A DNA stretch of 64,000 nucleotides. Source: Ptychodera flava. Lineage: Eukaryota > Hemichordata > Enteropneusta > Ptychoderidae. Every line of letters begins with the position of its first letter. The first letter of the stretch is position 1. The notes beneath the pieces were generated by a model, which worked only from the letters and a program-made list of their open reading frames with translations, did no database searches and was not told where the DNA came from. The DNA lies in assembly GCF_041260155.1 (NCBI RefSeq), contig NC_091945.1, positions 33,982,296-34,046,295 on the forward strand. The letters are read 5' to 3'. Position numbers and translations under genes: made by a program. This document shows, piece after piece, positions 1 through 10,019 of this stretch.

Positions 1-84
<84 letters not shown>
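1..84. repeat. (TA)n microsatellite
   Basis: The window opens in an almost pure TA dinucleotide run with two short interruptions. It may extend beyond the left edge. Confidence 0.95.
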
Positions 85-90
<6 letters not shown>

Positions 91-134
91 GTCCACCTTT
101 TGTTTTACCTATATCGCGCGCCGGGGGGGGGGGG

Positions 135-230
135 TCACCCTGTTTTCGAAATTTGGAATAGGGGGGGTCACCCTGTTTTCAAAATTTGGAATAGGGGGGG
201 TCAACCAGTTTTTGACGTCGGCAAAAAATA
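135..230. repeat. 33-bp G-rich direct repeat
   Basis: Repeats begin at 135, 168 and 201. Each starts TCACCC or TCAACC, continues TGTTTTCGAAATTTGGAATA with small changes and ends in a run of seven Gs. A C-run near 238-250 mirrors the G-runs, so the ends may pair. No gene is seen here. Confidence 0.8.
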
Positions 231-1155
231 ATCCACCGCCCCCCCCCCCCAGGCTGAAGAAACTGACCAGTCCCCTAGAAGAGCCAAACATTGTTTTTTC
301 GCCGTCATTTCGAAAGGTGAAAGGTTTCATATGAGAGACAGATCGTACAACACACAGAATGTTTGTCGATGATCCTCAAAGTCATTTTTGTGCCCCTATG
401 TTTAATCTGCTACCTAATAACGACCTCAATTATTTCTCACTATACCTGTTGCGAATTTCTTTGACCTGCACTTTACCTGGTCCAGGAAATATTGATTGCA
501 GAGGGAGGCTAACACACACATTTTGTTCATCAAGGCTCACACTGACATTCGTGGCATACATGATACTGTACTCAAGATCGTCATATATTGGATCACACAT
601 ATATTGATTTAGAATCTTTATTTAACATTCGATTCACAGCAATTTCCTAGTATGTAAATTAATGTACAAACTGCCATCATTTGAACAATATCGAAAAGAT
701 GGGAATATTCATTTAACGAACAATTAAACGGGAATTCATAGCTACCGGAAAACTCTGGGTATACTGTGTGCACGAAATGAAGACTGAAGCAGCTAGTCTC
801 TATTGTCATTTGTTCGAGAGTTCATTCATTTTTTGTACACTTTATGAAATGTTATTTTGCCCTTATTTGACATGAAATATCTTGCATAATTTTATTTACG
901 TCTTTCAAGTGGTGCCGTAATGGCCTTTCCCTTGAACTTTGTAAGCTTTTAGGATCCTGTGTGATGTACATGTAAGTTTATAGCGAGACGATGATGACTT
1001 TGTCGGATACATTATTGCATTACATTTTCAAAGTATATCCCGCAGTGTGTTACCTATGCTTTACAATGTATTTAATATGAGTATTCGATAATGCTGGCAC
1101 TAAAGTATTGATAATTAAACCACACAGTCATGCTACCATATAGCAGTATTTCGTT

Positions 1156-2034
1156 TCAGTGGTCTGTGTTATGGTTATATAAGCAATGTTCAAAAGTCCA
1201 TTCCTCCCCTCGACGTTGAAAACCAAGTTTTGTGTGCAAAGCCACTGACGCTTCACGAAATGGTGCTATTGCAATGAATGGAATTTCATGTGATTGCAGG
1301 ACCATTTGTGCTAATCTAGCGGTCAAAATACTGGCCAAGCCCTGTCTTCGGTAATCTGGTACTGTATAGGTCATTCCAATATCACCGTATTCTTTGACAA
1401 CTGCCCAAGAAATCGGGTCTCCCTTTTCATTATAGATTGCTAGATGCTGTTGATGTTTGATGGTATTTTCAAATCTTGACACTGGAGGGGGATCACCGTA
1501 TCCCCAAGCAGCATACATTACTTTTCCATGTTTCTGTTGTAATGGAGCGATTGTAAAGCTTTTTGGAAGCTGCTTATTACCCATATCAAGTATGGATTCA
1601 TTTGTGCAATCGAAGACATAAGAATATACAGAATCGCGATACTGCAGTTTTATACCGAATTCCTTGTCAAGCAGTTTTGTGATAGACTGATCGTGGGCTG
1701 ATTTGAAAAGCATGCAGACACATTTCGTATCCTTTTGCAAGGAAATTATCCCAGGCATGCGCAGCAGGACTTCCAAGTTTGTAGAATCCAGTGTATATAA
1801 AAAGTACCATAGTTCAGGTTTGTCGTCTCCCTCGTCATGTGCATACCATATGGCCACTACACTGGTTATATATTTGACGTCTTCGCTGTCCACGTACACA
1901 TCAAGTTTTGGCCACTTGTTGTCCGTTCTGTTACTATTCTTAAGGAGATAGTAAATACTTAGGCAGTCTGGCGATTTTTCTTTAAATATCTGTGCTAGTG
2001 CCCCGATTTCTGATAATGTCAGCTTTCTTGTCAT
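1156..2034 (-). CDS. Glycine N-acyltransferase-like protein (GNAT fold), gene 1
   Basis: An open frame of 292 codons, close to the roughly 295 residues usual for vertebrate GLYAT. Family members transfer an acyl group from acyl-CoA to the amino group of glycine or another amino acid; vertebrate forms are mitochondrial. The N-terminal half looks like the Gly_acyl_tr_N domain. The C-terminal half has the GNAT CoA-binding motif RRQGLA at about residues 229-234, after the strand IGMTYTVPDY. Conserved blocks DVYVDSED and RFENTIKHQQHLA recur in all paralogues here. I chose the ATG at 2034 because a pyrimidine tract ending CCCTACCAG lies just upstream, so the 18 codons before it are probably intron, and the two other genes start at the matching Met (MIPKL versus MTRKL). 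AAATAAA-like sequence on the minus strand near 890 could be the poly(A) signal. The acyl acceptor cannot be told from sequence. Confidence 0.85.
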   Translation of the reverse strand: MTRKLTLSEIGALAQIFKEKSPDCLSIYYLLKNSNRTDNKWPKLDVYVDSEDVKYITSVVAIWYAHDEGDDKPELWYFLYTLDSTNLEVLLRMPGIISLQKDTKCVCMLFKSAHDQSITKLLDKEFGIKLQYRDSVYSYVFDCTNESILDMGNKQLPKSFTIAPLQQKHGKVMYAAWGYGDPPPVSRFENTIKHQQHLAIYNEKGDPISWAVVKEYGDIGMTYTVPDYRRQGLASILTARLAQMVLQSHEIPFIAIAPFREASVALHTKLGFQRRGEEWTFEHCLYNHNTDH

Positions 2035-2066
2035 ATTGCTGGTAGGGAGAAATAACAACAAAGACA
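2035..2066 (-). promoter_or_regulatory. Putative 3' splice site just before GLYAT gene 1 ATG
   Basis: Read on the minus strand, a T-rich tract with TTGTTGTTATTTCTCCC runs into TACCAG, followed four bases later by the ATG. The other two open GLYAT genes have ACAG followed by GAACA and then ATG. This implies a 5' non-coding exon upstream and decides the start codon. Confidence 0.6.
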
Positions 2067-2129
2067 AAGTGTGACAGCTTTGCATCAAGTTTCGCTGATG
2101 ATATATTTGTTTTGTGAGTTATGTGTCGT

Positions 2130-3200
2130 GTAGTTCAACCACTTACATTAACTACGCATTTTGCGTACAGCACGGAGTCAAAGCCCAGTTCCAATGGGGA
2201 CAAGCAGATAGGTGAGGTTTTAGGCATTAATGAACAACAAGTATGAACTGAAAAATACCTCGAATTAACAAATGCATCAAAGCAAAGAAACGCATGAGTA
2301 TCATTCATGTACACATGTCGTGATGTATCTTGATCCACGCCGTTTGTGATTTAAATTATACATACTAAATACACGTCAGAAGAATCCCCAAGTCGCTGTA
2401 GTTCGCATTAGGGAGCTTGCAGTAAATACAAGTATTGTAGTTGACACTAGAAACGTGGGGCATGCCGATCCTCCGACACATGGGTGGCCTCCCAATGCCA
2501 TTTTTACAATTTTCCTCCCCTTTTCTCAAATTATAAACTATGTCCCTCTCTTCCTCAACTTTGGTGGAATTAATTTATGGTTGACAGATAGAACCGCTAT
2601 CTCTTATCTATCTGAAAGAAAGAGGAGGGAGGGAAAGGGAGAGAGCGATTTCTTATTCGTCTAAAATGTCAGTCAGAATTAGGTTTGATAGTACTTCAAA
2701 ATAGGCAGTTGGTCTTGACATGTCATGTTAAATTGCTGGCTGGAGTTCTATTTTCCGTAATACTTCTACGAGATGGTTTTCCTTTCCGAAAAAGTGCCCT
2801 TTCCCAATCCATCTTGTTAAGTGTTTGCCTAAAAAGCGAAACAACTCAATTCTTTCAGCTGTCCTTATCAATGAAAGCCGGGAATCTAAATATCCATGTG
2901 ATCCAGCCTTAAATATTCGTATCACAATCAACCTGCGACTATATGATATGTCTGCTTTGTGAGCTTTGCGTCGCTTCACTACGCATTTGCGTACAGTACT
3001 GAGCCAAACTACAGTTCAAAAGTGGACAAGCAGATAGGTGAGGTTATAGGCATTAACATGGAGCTAGAAAAGGTCCTTTTTAGCTCCATGGCATTAAATA
3101 AGCAACAAGTGTCAGCTGAGAAATACCTAGTATTCGCAAAGCGTCACAAAGCTGGGTACTGTTGTGACGTGTCTGAGAACTGAATGTCCATGTGATCCAG
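2130..3200. repeat. Diverged ~270-bp repeat units upstream of GLYAT gene 1
   Basis: Two diverged units lie at about 2130-2340 and 2940-3215. Each holds a stretch like GGACAAGCAGATAGGTGAGG followed by a segment ending near AAATACCT. The same unit occurs at about 54045-54240, 54780-54980 and 55030-55260. The segment 2350-2930 between them holds no recognisable gene. Confidence 0.65.
3057..3089. mobile_element. 33-bp palindromic insertion with 8-bp direct repeats
   Basis: The sequence ATGGAGCTAGAAAAGG is followed almost at once by its inverse. GGCATTAA flanks it at 3049-3056 and 3090-3097. The related units at 2225 and 54905 have one copy of the flank (with small changes) and no palindrome. This looks like a minimal hAT-like MITE or a footprint. 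Confidence 0.7.
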
Positions 3201-3265
3201 CCATAAATATTCTTGTCAAAACAATCTGCCACCATATATAATTCACCCACGCGCTTATCGTTAAG

Positions 3266-3431
3266 TAGCTGTGGGTCCATAGCTGTGGTGTTTTCGGGCG
3301 GGATTTGTGCCTTTTACGGGCTGGTTTTGACTTTTACGTGTGGTGGCGGGGTCAAAAACGTAAAAGTCAAAACCAGCCCGTAAAAGGCACAAATCCCGTC
3401 CGAAAACACCACCGCTATGGACCCACAGCTA
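3266..3431. mobile_element. Palindromic MITE, 166 bp, TAG...CTA ends
   Basis: The element is a near-perfect foldback: TAGCTGTGGGTCCATAGC at the left is inverted at the right, and the arms continue through a segment containing AAAAGTCAAAACCAGCCCGT. Direct repeats ATCGTTAAG (3257-3265) and ATCGTTAAC (3432-3440) flank it. Block alpha-2 has a single uninterrupted ATCGTTAAC at 55308-55316, an empty site. TAG/CTA ends with 8-9 bp target repeats suggest a hAT-type or Mutator-type transposase acting in trans. Confidence 0.9.
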
Positions 3432-3707
3432 ATCGTTAACCACGCACTTCCATTCTGTAAACCCATTCAAATGCGATGCCATAGTCTGGATACTTGTACA
3501 AAAAGATGATTAAATTTGAATAACACATTTGCTAACGTTTGCCCCCATTGCCCAACGTACTGTTCTATACAGAGAAATGAACTCTGCAGCCAACGCCAGT
3601 CACGGGACATTTGCAAATGACAAGAATCGCCCATAGTGCTTTGGAGTATATAATTATCAACTCTCCAAAACTATGGCTGAGTCGGTCGAGGAGAAAATCA
3701 CACATAC

Positions 3708-3855
3708 CTGATTTTTAGACAAATAGATAATCAGGATGATGAACTCTGGGAAATACCAACCAATCTTAGACGATTGCAGGATCTTGTACAGACCGAAAAT
3801 GTCGGTATATACATACGGGACCGGGTTTATACAGTTTATCATGTGATCTGTGGAC
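3708..3855 (-). other. Candidate exon with CAG|GTATGTG donor
   Basis: On the minus strand an open stretch of about 45 codons from the ATG at 3842 ends exactly at CAG followed by GTATGTG. The predicted peptide is hydrophobic near its end (WYFPEFIILIIYLSKNQ). The copy in alpha-2 keeps the donor and the open frame but has about nine replacements in 45 residues. It lies 1.7 kb upstream of GLYAT gene 1 on the same strand. Joining it to the acceptor at 2039 would put the GLYAT ATG out of its frame, so it could be a 5' UTR exon, or an exon of an unrelated gene. I do not recognise the peptide. Confidence 0.35.
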
Positions 3856-3859
3856 AGGT

Positions 3860-6800
3860 CATACGATAACCTATATGTTGTTAAGTGTCAATGACACCGC
3901 GACAATACGTTTACTGAGCCATGAGTTCACTTCAATAATGTTGAAGATCGCGGGGGTCGCGGCAGTCGCTTGTAGGTCGATACTCGGTGAAGATCCCTGT
4001 ACAATGATGTAAGCATCAAAGGTATATAAGGCATTAGGCCATTAGTTATAACAAACGTGTAAAAATGATTTTCTTTACATATTTATGATAATGAATATTG
4101 TTGATAACAATTTAATATTTTGTCATAATGATTATTGTATACTACAAAAATACCGCAATGATACGGTGTCGCTCACATTTGATCAGAATTGGTACATACC
4201 AGTATGGGTACCAAAGATCAACAATTAATGTTGTTTCTATCTGTTCAGTGCAGGAAAATTCTATGTTGATGTTATGACAATGATTTCTGCACTCTAAGTA
4301 CGGTACAACCAGAAAAACAACAAGAAATATTTAAACCAGAAAAAACAAGAATGACAAAAGTAAATAAGTTCTGAAACTTTAGGTACAGGAGGTCAACTTT
4401 AGATACATGCATAGCAGAAACAGCTCGTCCCTCTCAGTTTGCGCAGGTCTGTTAATATGTAACAGTTCATAAACAATGACAGAAAATGACTCAAGGTCAG
4501 TGGAGTAGCCTGTTTCAGTCATTGGCATGCCACCACTCCTGCACATTTGCAGGATTTCCCTTTTTCTTTCCTCATTTGCACATTTTTGACACTGACATGT
4601 TCATTTGGACAACGTCACATCTCAATCCCTGCATCTACCTGTACACCAAATACTGAGATGGTAGCTTTGACGGTGTAGGAGCTTTTGCGTGTGACGGACA
4701 TACATCCGCACATACATACCCACATACATACATAAAGACATACAGAAGCCACCGAGTCACCATATAAGCTCTTTTTGGTATTTATATACATACCAAATAT
4801 AAGCTAAAAATACTCAACGGCACTCGGATACTGAACGATTATTTATGCTAAATTCGTAATCCAGGCCAAAATTAACACCAGTTTACATACATAGGCATCA
4901 CAATTTTCTGTACAGACAGTAAAATCCATGATATCTTTGAGGGTCATTGGTAATTATATGCTAATCTCCGAAATATAATTCAAAATATAATTGCTCAAGC
5001 TGTAGGATACACGCAGGGTATGTTCCTCATCGAACTGTATGGCAGATTACACACTGACTAATATTTTCGTCGCTGATGGATAGAATATAAACGGGGCATT
5101 ATTTGGCATTGCAAATTTGTGTCATTCTTATATGACAATCCGTTGTACAACAAATCTGAATGTTATCGTTGTTTTGAGTGCATATAGTATGATTTTTGAT
5201 ACAGGTACAGCAATGCATTGTGGGATAACCGGTAAAAGGTCTATACCTTACCGATGCAGCGCCGTTTTTATCCCTTGCCGATCTTATCCCCACGCCTGTG
5301 CAGACTATCCAATTTAGTTTCTATTCATAAAACAACCCGAATATCTACCGGAACCTGAAGCCATTTTCTGTCAGCTGTTTTTATTTTCTTGTGTGGTATA
5401 TGATTTTTAAGGCGCACCTCATCATAGCTTGGGGTATCCTATAGGCTGCAGAATATTTACGCCTGTCATATTTGATGCAAAAATATTTCTAGCATGGCAA
5501 TCGGAATGTGCAACTTTGGAAAGTTACGCCTTTAACGTCAGTCATATGAATGTCTCTAGACGCCATTTTTTGTCTTGTTTAGACTTGCATCTCTTTCTCC
5601 CTTTAGAAAAATGCTGATATTTTGGCAAATAACTATGTCTAGTCAAACCACAGGGGCGCGTTGTAACCATGCCATGCACTACATGAATTATCACGAGTGT
5701 TGGTACTATGAGTACCCATTTTCTAACATTATGACCCGATCTTTTACAACATTGTTTTCCGTGTTCGCTTGTTCATAATAACATATTAATTATTAATAAA
5801 TGTTTATGTTTCCATCTGATTGTAAAAATAGTCTTTTCAATTTTAAGTGCATTGCCGCTGTTCTTATTGGACTTTCTTATGAGTGTGTGTACAACTATTC
5901 ATAGTACCCAAATTCGCTAGAGGTTGCAGCGTGCGCACGACACAACTCTGAAAATAACGCGTCCCTGTGAATCAAACTGTCAACAAATGCCCTATACAAG
6001 TACGTTCAATGACTGAAAATGTATCAGTCACTGAAGAATCAATAGTCATGGCCCCCTGGGCAGATTTTCACCCATTTTATTTTTATCACTTCTTAAAAGT
6101 ACAAAATATTTTAATACAATTGAGAATGAAAATTCGACATTACATATCAATGCATAATCTGCAATAGTAACAATAGTTTTGATTTTATGACGAGGGTCGA
6201 ACACAGCAACAGAACGATTCGGTAACTAAAGCGGCCAATCTGCCCGGCGAAGCATGTGTGGGGATAAGATCGGCAGGGCCAAGTTTGTGGAGATCACGCG
6301 AGCACGTACTTTATTACGAAAACAGATGGTCATTTTGAGTGGCCACATGACTGCTGGCAAAGTAACCAGTGTTACCTCAAGACAAACTGCTTGTATGACC
6401 GTTTTAGGTCAAGGCCGATAAGGGGGCGTTCATTTATTGTGGCCAGTAATTTCCTGCTGAGATCGTATACGCATACGCAAATGTACCGCAAGGTCAGATG
6501 CGAAGTGGACGCAGTTCTGATTGTACTGCCATCATCTCACACAAAAAATATCATGATGCGTTATAACCCGCTGAAATGATTTATTTCACATAATCATCGG
6601 CTTGAATCAAGTGTAAGCTGCATCTTCGTTTAATGTCTAGCTTGCACCTTTGCCTTGTCGTACCAGATCAAAACCCAGGCGAGAACCCATTATTTTAGCT
6701 CTGCTGACACAATTACTGACAATGATTGCGTCTATAGACCTTGTCAAAGTAAGACATGCTTATATGGCAGATGATACTTTTATCAAGGAAATGATGGAAT

Positions 6801-8283
6801 AACTTAATGAAATGAATTCGGAGAACAGAAGTCTTTCATCCGAAATACTTTGTGCACTGAAGCAAGGCTTATTGACTTGGTAAGCATTTTTTGCAAAACG
6901 AAGCGACATGCTCTCCTCTCCAAATCTTTGTGCAGTGTGAAAAACATGATCTCTCATGATCTCATGATAATTCATTCTCACTGAACCTTGCCTTATATGG
7001 AGCCAAACACGGTGAATACCAACATATGAGAGGGAACTCGTATGTTATTGGTCGGAAAGTGACAGGACACAAAAAGTTAAGTCGCCTCTACTCTCCATGT
7101 AGAGGTAATGTCATTTCCCATGGCATATTAATCATTAAAGGGTATGTATCAGGCAAAATCAATTTATTTAGTCTAGTATTTATCACTTAACACAATGAAG
7201 AAATGCGAATTTCCTTTTGGAAGACATTACACATGAGCATTGTTGAAATGCGTTTGCGGATCGACCAGGCTTTCACATCAAAATGTGCACTATTGCCTAA
7301 AGGTAGTAGGCGCCTCGAACTTAAAAGGCGTAACCTTTTGACGAAATTTTACTCCATGAAACTTCAACCATTTTCTTACCAAATCAAGAACAAAGGAAAC
7401 AAATTATATAACATTTACCCATGTTTGAAATTCAAAATGGTCGCCGTCCCTGTTTAACTTTATGGATAAACAAAAAAAAAATCGATTTTTGAAAAACTAA
7501 AACGGTGAAAATTGTTCTTACTCCTAGAGCTTTAAAATGAGCCCCAACGTGTGATAGGCCAGAAAAATATTGAAAAATATTGAGAGTTCGAATATCTGTC
7601 CCCGAGGCGTATTCTACTTTAGTGAAAGGTGTTGTAACAGCCACGTATATGTATTGATATTGTTGCGAAATCTAATTGAGTTTTGGGACTTAAAACGCGT
7701 TTGACCCTTCACTTCCTAACAGTATCTTCTTGAGAACCAGGCGGTCTGGTGCACAGCCTTGCAGGTAAGGTGAATGGTAACTCGCGGAACGGTTTTAAAG
7801 ACTTTTATACAAGATTTTTGTCAAAATCTTACATATTTTCAAGTCAGTAATCCTTGAAATTCGTTGAAATTCAGTGTTTCATACTCTGTTCGTCGTTGCA
7901 TTAAACTACACTGATCATGTGACGGCATTCTTAAAGTAGGCCTACTGTCGAATCTCCATTTTTGCACACAAATGTAATACAAGTTTAAACGTTGCAAACT
8001 CTTGTTGTGAATTCAGACGAACTGATAATGGAAATGGCACTTTTCTTTAAAATCCGAGTTATGATTGCATACCGCGACTTAGCAGTGAACAGAGTAAGGC
8101 AGTATACAAACTGGTCTTTATACCACGGTGTCAGTGACACTGGTCTACAGAATCCACCAAAATATAATTTGGTTGATTCTGACAATATACAACGGAATCA
8201 ATAAGAGAATCCATTGGTCTCCAGTGAAGAGAATACAGTAGTAGAATACATAATGGATTCTACCAGAATCCTGTGAAACCCTC
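3860..8283. other. Non-genic stretch
   Basis: No reading frame here shows domain similarity or length beyond chance. Contents are AT-rich single-copy sequence, a patchy ACATAC repeat at about 4690-4735 and two short fully AT stretches near 4080-4140 and 5785-5810. No RNA gene or transposon end was recognised. Confidence 0.6.
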
Positions 8284-8286
8284 TAA

Positions 8287-8575
8287 GGGAGCCTTCAGTA
8301 ATTACAAGGTGGGGTGGGTCGGGGAAATTTGGGGGAGGGTCACTCCTTAGATGACTGTCCAGGGGGGAGGTCATTTTTTACAAACGTATCTTGGGAGGAG
8401 GGTCACTTTTACAAAAGCTTCACAAGCAAAGAAGATGCAGTGGTATCCCACAACAGTTAAAAATGATGAAAGACAAGAGACAAAAATATATGGGACAGGT
8501 GGCAAAGTGTATATCAATTTTCAAATGTCTATAAATGCACAAATATTATTAGCTTTATGTTTTATATTAGGTATT
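8287..8575. mobile_element. TAA-target MITE family H1, one end plus part of the body
   Basis: TAA (8284-8286) is followed by GGGAGCCTTCAGTAATTACA and a G-rich subterminal segment, as in copies at 25837, 30883 and 44084. The body from about 8410 (AAGCTTCACAAGCAAAGAAG) matches 31260-31440. The opposite end is not present. TAA target site and GGG-start ends are typical of PIF/Harbinger non-autonomous elements. Confidence 0.75.
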
Positions 8576-8639
8576 ATATCACACCAGTATATTGATGGCG
8601 CAAATGCAGCGATCTGATTGGTTGAGACGCGAAAAGAAC

Positions 8640-8664
8640 CGTGGTATATTGGCGATATACCACG
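8640..8664. repeat. 25-bp palindrome
   Basis: CGTGGTATAT and its exact inverse ATATACCACG enclose a five-base loop. It stands about 110 bp before the Crypton-like region and may belong to that element's terminal structure. Confidence 0.8.
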
Positions 8665-8744
8665 ACTGGCACACGCGCGAGCTCTTGGCAAGAGCCAAAC
8701 TCCTTCTTTTGACGTTCTATCGAGAATTTCAATATACTGTTATG

Positions 8745-8815
8745 ATATATTATTACACCTCACTCATTCAGCGTGCACTGCCATTGGTTAAACACGACTC
8801 ACGTGACATGTAAAA
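8745..8815. other. Possible end of the Crypton-like element
   Basis: A stretch with ATATTATTACACC, then ATTGGTTAAAC and TCACGTGAC resembles in order the left end of the foldback units at 45686 and 46214 (ATATTACCATGCC, GATTGGTTGAGC, CCACGTGACTG). The similarity is short and spaced. Confidence 0.35.
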
Positions 8816-8819
8816 GAAC

Positions 8820-8882
8820 GTGATGATGCCCTATGCGAATATGATGATGCCCTCTGCGAACTTGATGATGCCCTCTGCATTT
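8820..8882. repeat. 21-bp tandem repeat, three copies
   Basis: The unit GATGATGCCCTCTGCGAACTT is repeated three times with few changes. It lies directly upstream of the Crypton-like coding remnant, so it may be part of that element's 5' region. Confidence 0.85.
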
Positions 8883-8976
8883 GATATTACATGGATGACG
8901 TCATTTTACTTACTGCGCATCCTTTCTGCGCAAAACAAATTGTCGTTCGCTTGTTGTACTTTGCAGTTGGCAACTT

Positions 8977-9230
8977 ATGACTGCAAAACATCATGCAGAG
9001 CTGTCACCGGCACAGTTAGACGATATTTTGATGCAAGTAAACAGCAAACGAACGAAAATGGCAACAAGGAATGCAATTTCTGTGTTCAGCGACTATGCAA
9101 GCAACAAATTTGGATACGCCACAGAGGAGATCGGCAAACTTTAGCGGCAACCCTAGACTCGGCACTGACAACATTTTACGCTGAGGTCCGGACTCAGAAG
9201 GCGCACTGTACTCGAAGAACTGAGAAACGT
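8977..9230 (+). pseudogene. Crypton / DUF3504-type recombinase, N-terminal remnant
   Basis: The ATG at 8977 opens 55 codons ending at 9144, containing LSPAQLDDILMQ, KRTKMATRNAISVFSDYA and YATEEIGKL. A second frame then supplies LDSALTTFYAEVRTQ and a third gives EGALYSKN. That order (acidic helix, KRTK-type segment, a helix ending FYAE, then LYSK) is typical of the N-terminal part of the KIAA1958/QRICH1/ZMYM-like DUF3504 proteins derived from Crypton tyrosine recombinases. At least two frameshifts and the loss of the whole catalytic C-terminus make it a pseudogene. A LINE 3' end follows directly from about 9285. Confidence 0.6.
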
Positions 9231-9284
9231 GCCCACTGCTGTTATCTAAATTGTCTACATTACTTATTATTGAGTCATAATTAG

Positions 9285-10019
9285 TGTTATCATTTTGCAT
9301 AGTAAATTTTGGCATTTGCCTACTAAGACGTTTGTACAAATTCATTCCACTCCATCTCAGAAAAACTTTGTATTTCGGTTTGATACAATCAGCCTTAGAC
9401 TATTGTTGTGTTGTACGGGAAATACGACTGCCAAGAATATTGACAGAGTGTATAAATTACAGAGAGCGCTTAGACTTCTTCTCATTCTGCTTTTATGACT
9501 TACACTGATCTCCTTTTTGAGTTGGCTGATGTTTTATGTATCAAGCAACGTATTTTTTTAATTTTACCTGTATTTTAACATATAAATGTATCATGAATTT
9601 AGCGCCATCTTATCTTATAGAAGCAATCGTTCCACTCAGAAATGTTCATGATTATCACACACGTGCAGCTTCCACTTTGAAATTGCTAATTTCGAAATTC
9701 AGCACTGCATGTGGAGAGGAACGGTGGCTGTGCGTGCTGCAGAACACTGGAATTCATTACCAGACACTATAAGATGTAGCACTAATCTTAATGTTTTTAA
9801 AAGTCAATTAAAAACTTTTATCCTGGCAAATGTAGAAAAATAACTTTTTATGTTGCTTTTATTTGCATTTGTATTATTTTTAGTCCTCACAGTTTATTGC
9901 TGTTATTGTTCGAAGGAGCCCATGGAAGAATACAACCTTATTAGGTCATCTCCCCGATTTATGCTTGTAAATGGAAAATCCTTCATTGTGAATAAATAAA
10001 TAAATAAATTAATTAATTT
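9285..10019 (+). mobile_element. LINE 3' end (Jockey/L2-like), 5'-truncated
   Basis: Frame-shifting pieces encode the end of a reverse transcriptase: LYFGLIQSALDYC, NIDRVYKLQRALRLLL, then NLAPSYLIEAIVPL and a degraded form of the common LINE ending with WNSLPDT. This is the usual C-terminal order of CR1/L2-group ORF2. A 3' UTR follows and the copy ends in an (AATA)n tail at about 9994-10019. The catalytic RT domain and endonuclease are absent, as expected for incomplete reverse transcription. Confidence 0.7.

Larger units (their letters stand above)
296..3855. repeat. Duplicated block alpha-1
   Basis: This block recurs in direct orientation at about 52850-55790 (alpha-2) and, over its first part, at about 60765-63660 (alpha-3). 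Shared landmarks include the sequence around 300-330, the GLYAT gene end at 1156-1400, the segment 2130-2560 and the exon-like end at 3600-3855. Alpha-1 is the only copy with an intact GLYAT gene. It differs from alpha-2 by two palindromic insertions, at 3057-3089 and 3266-3431. Confidence 0.85.

Noticed and set aside
8820-9284. 154-codon frame starting MMMPYANMMMPSAN
   Set aside because: The Met-rich start is a 21-bp repeat; real similarity (Crypton type) is mostly in another frame, with only the LDSALTTFYAEV part shared.
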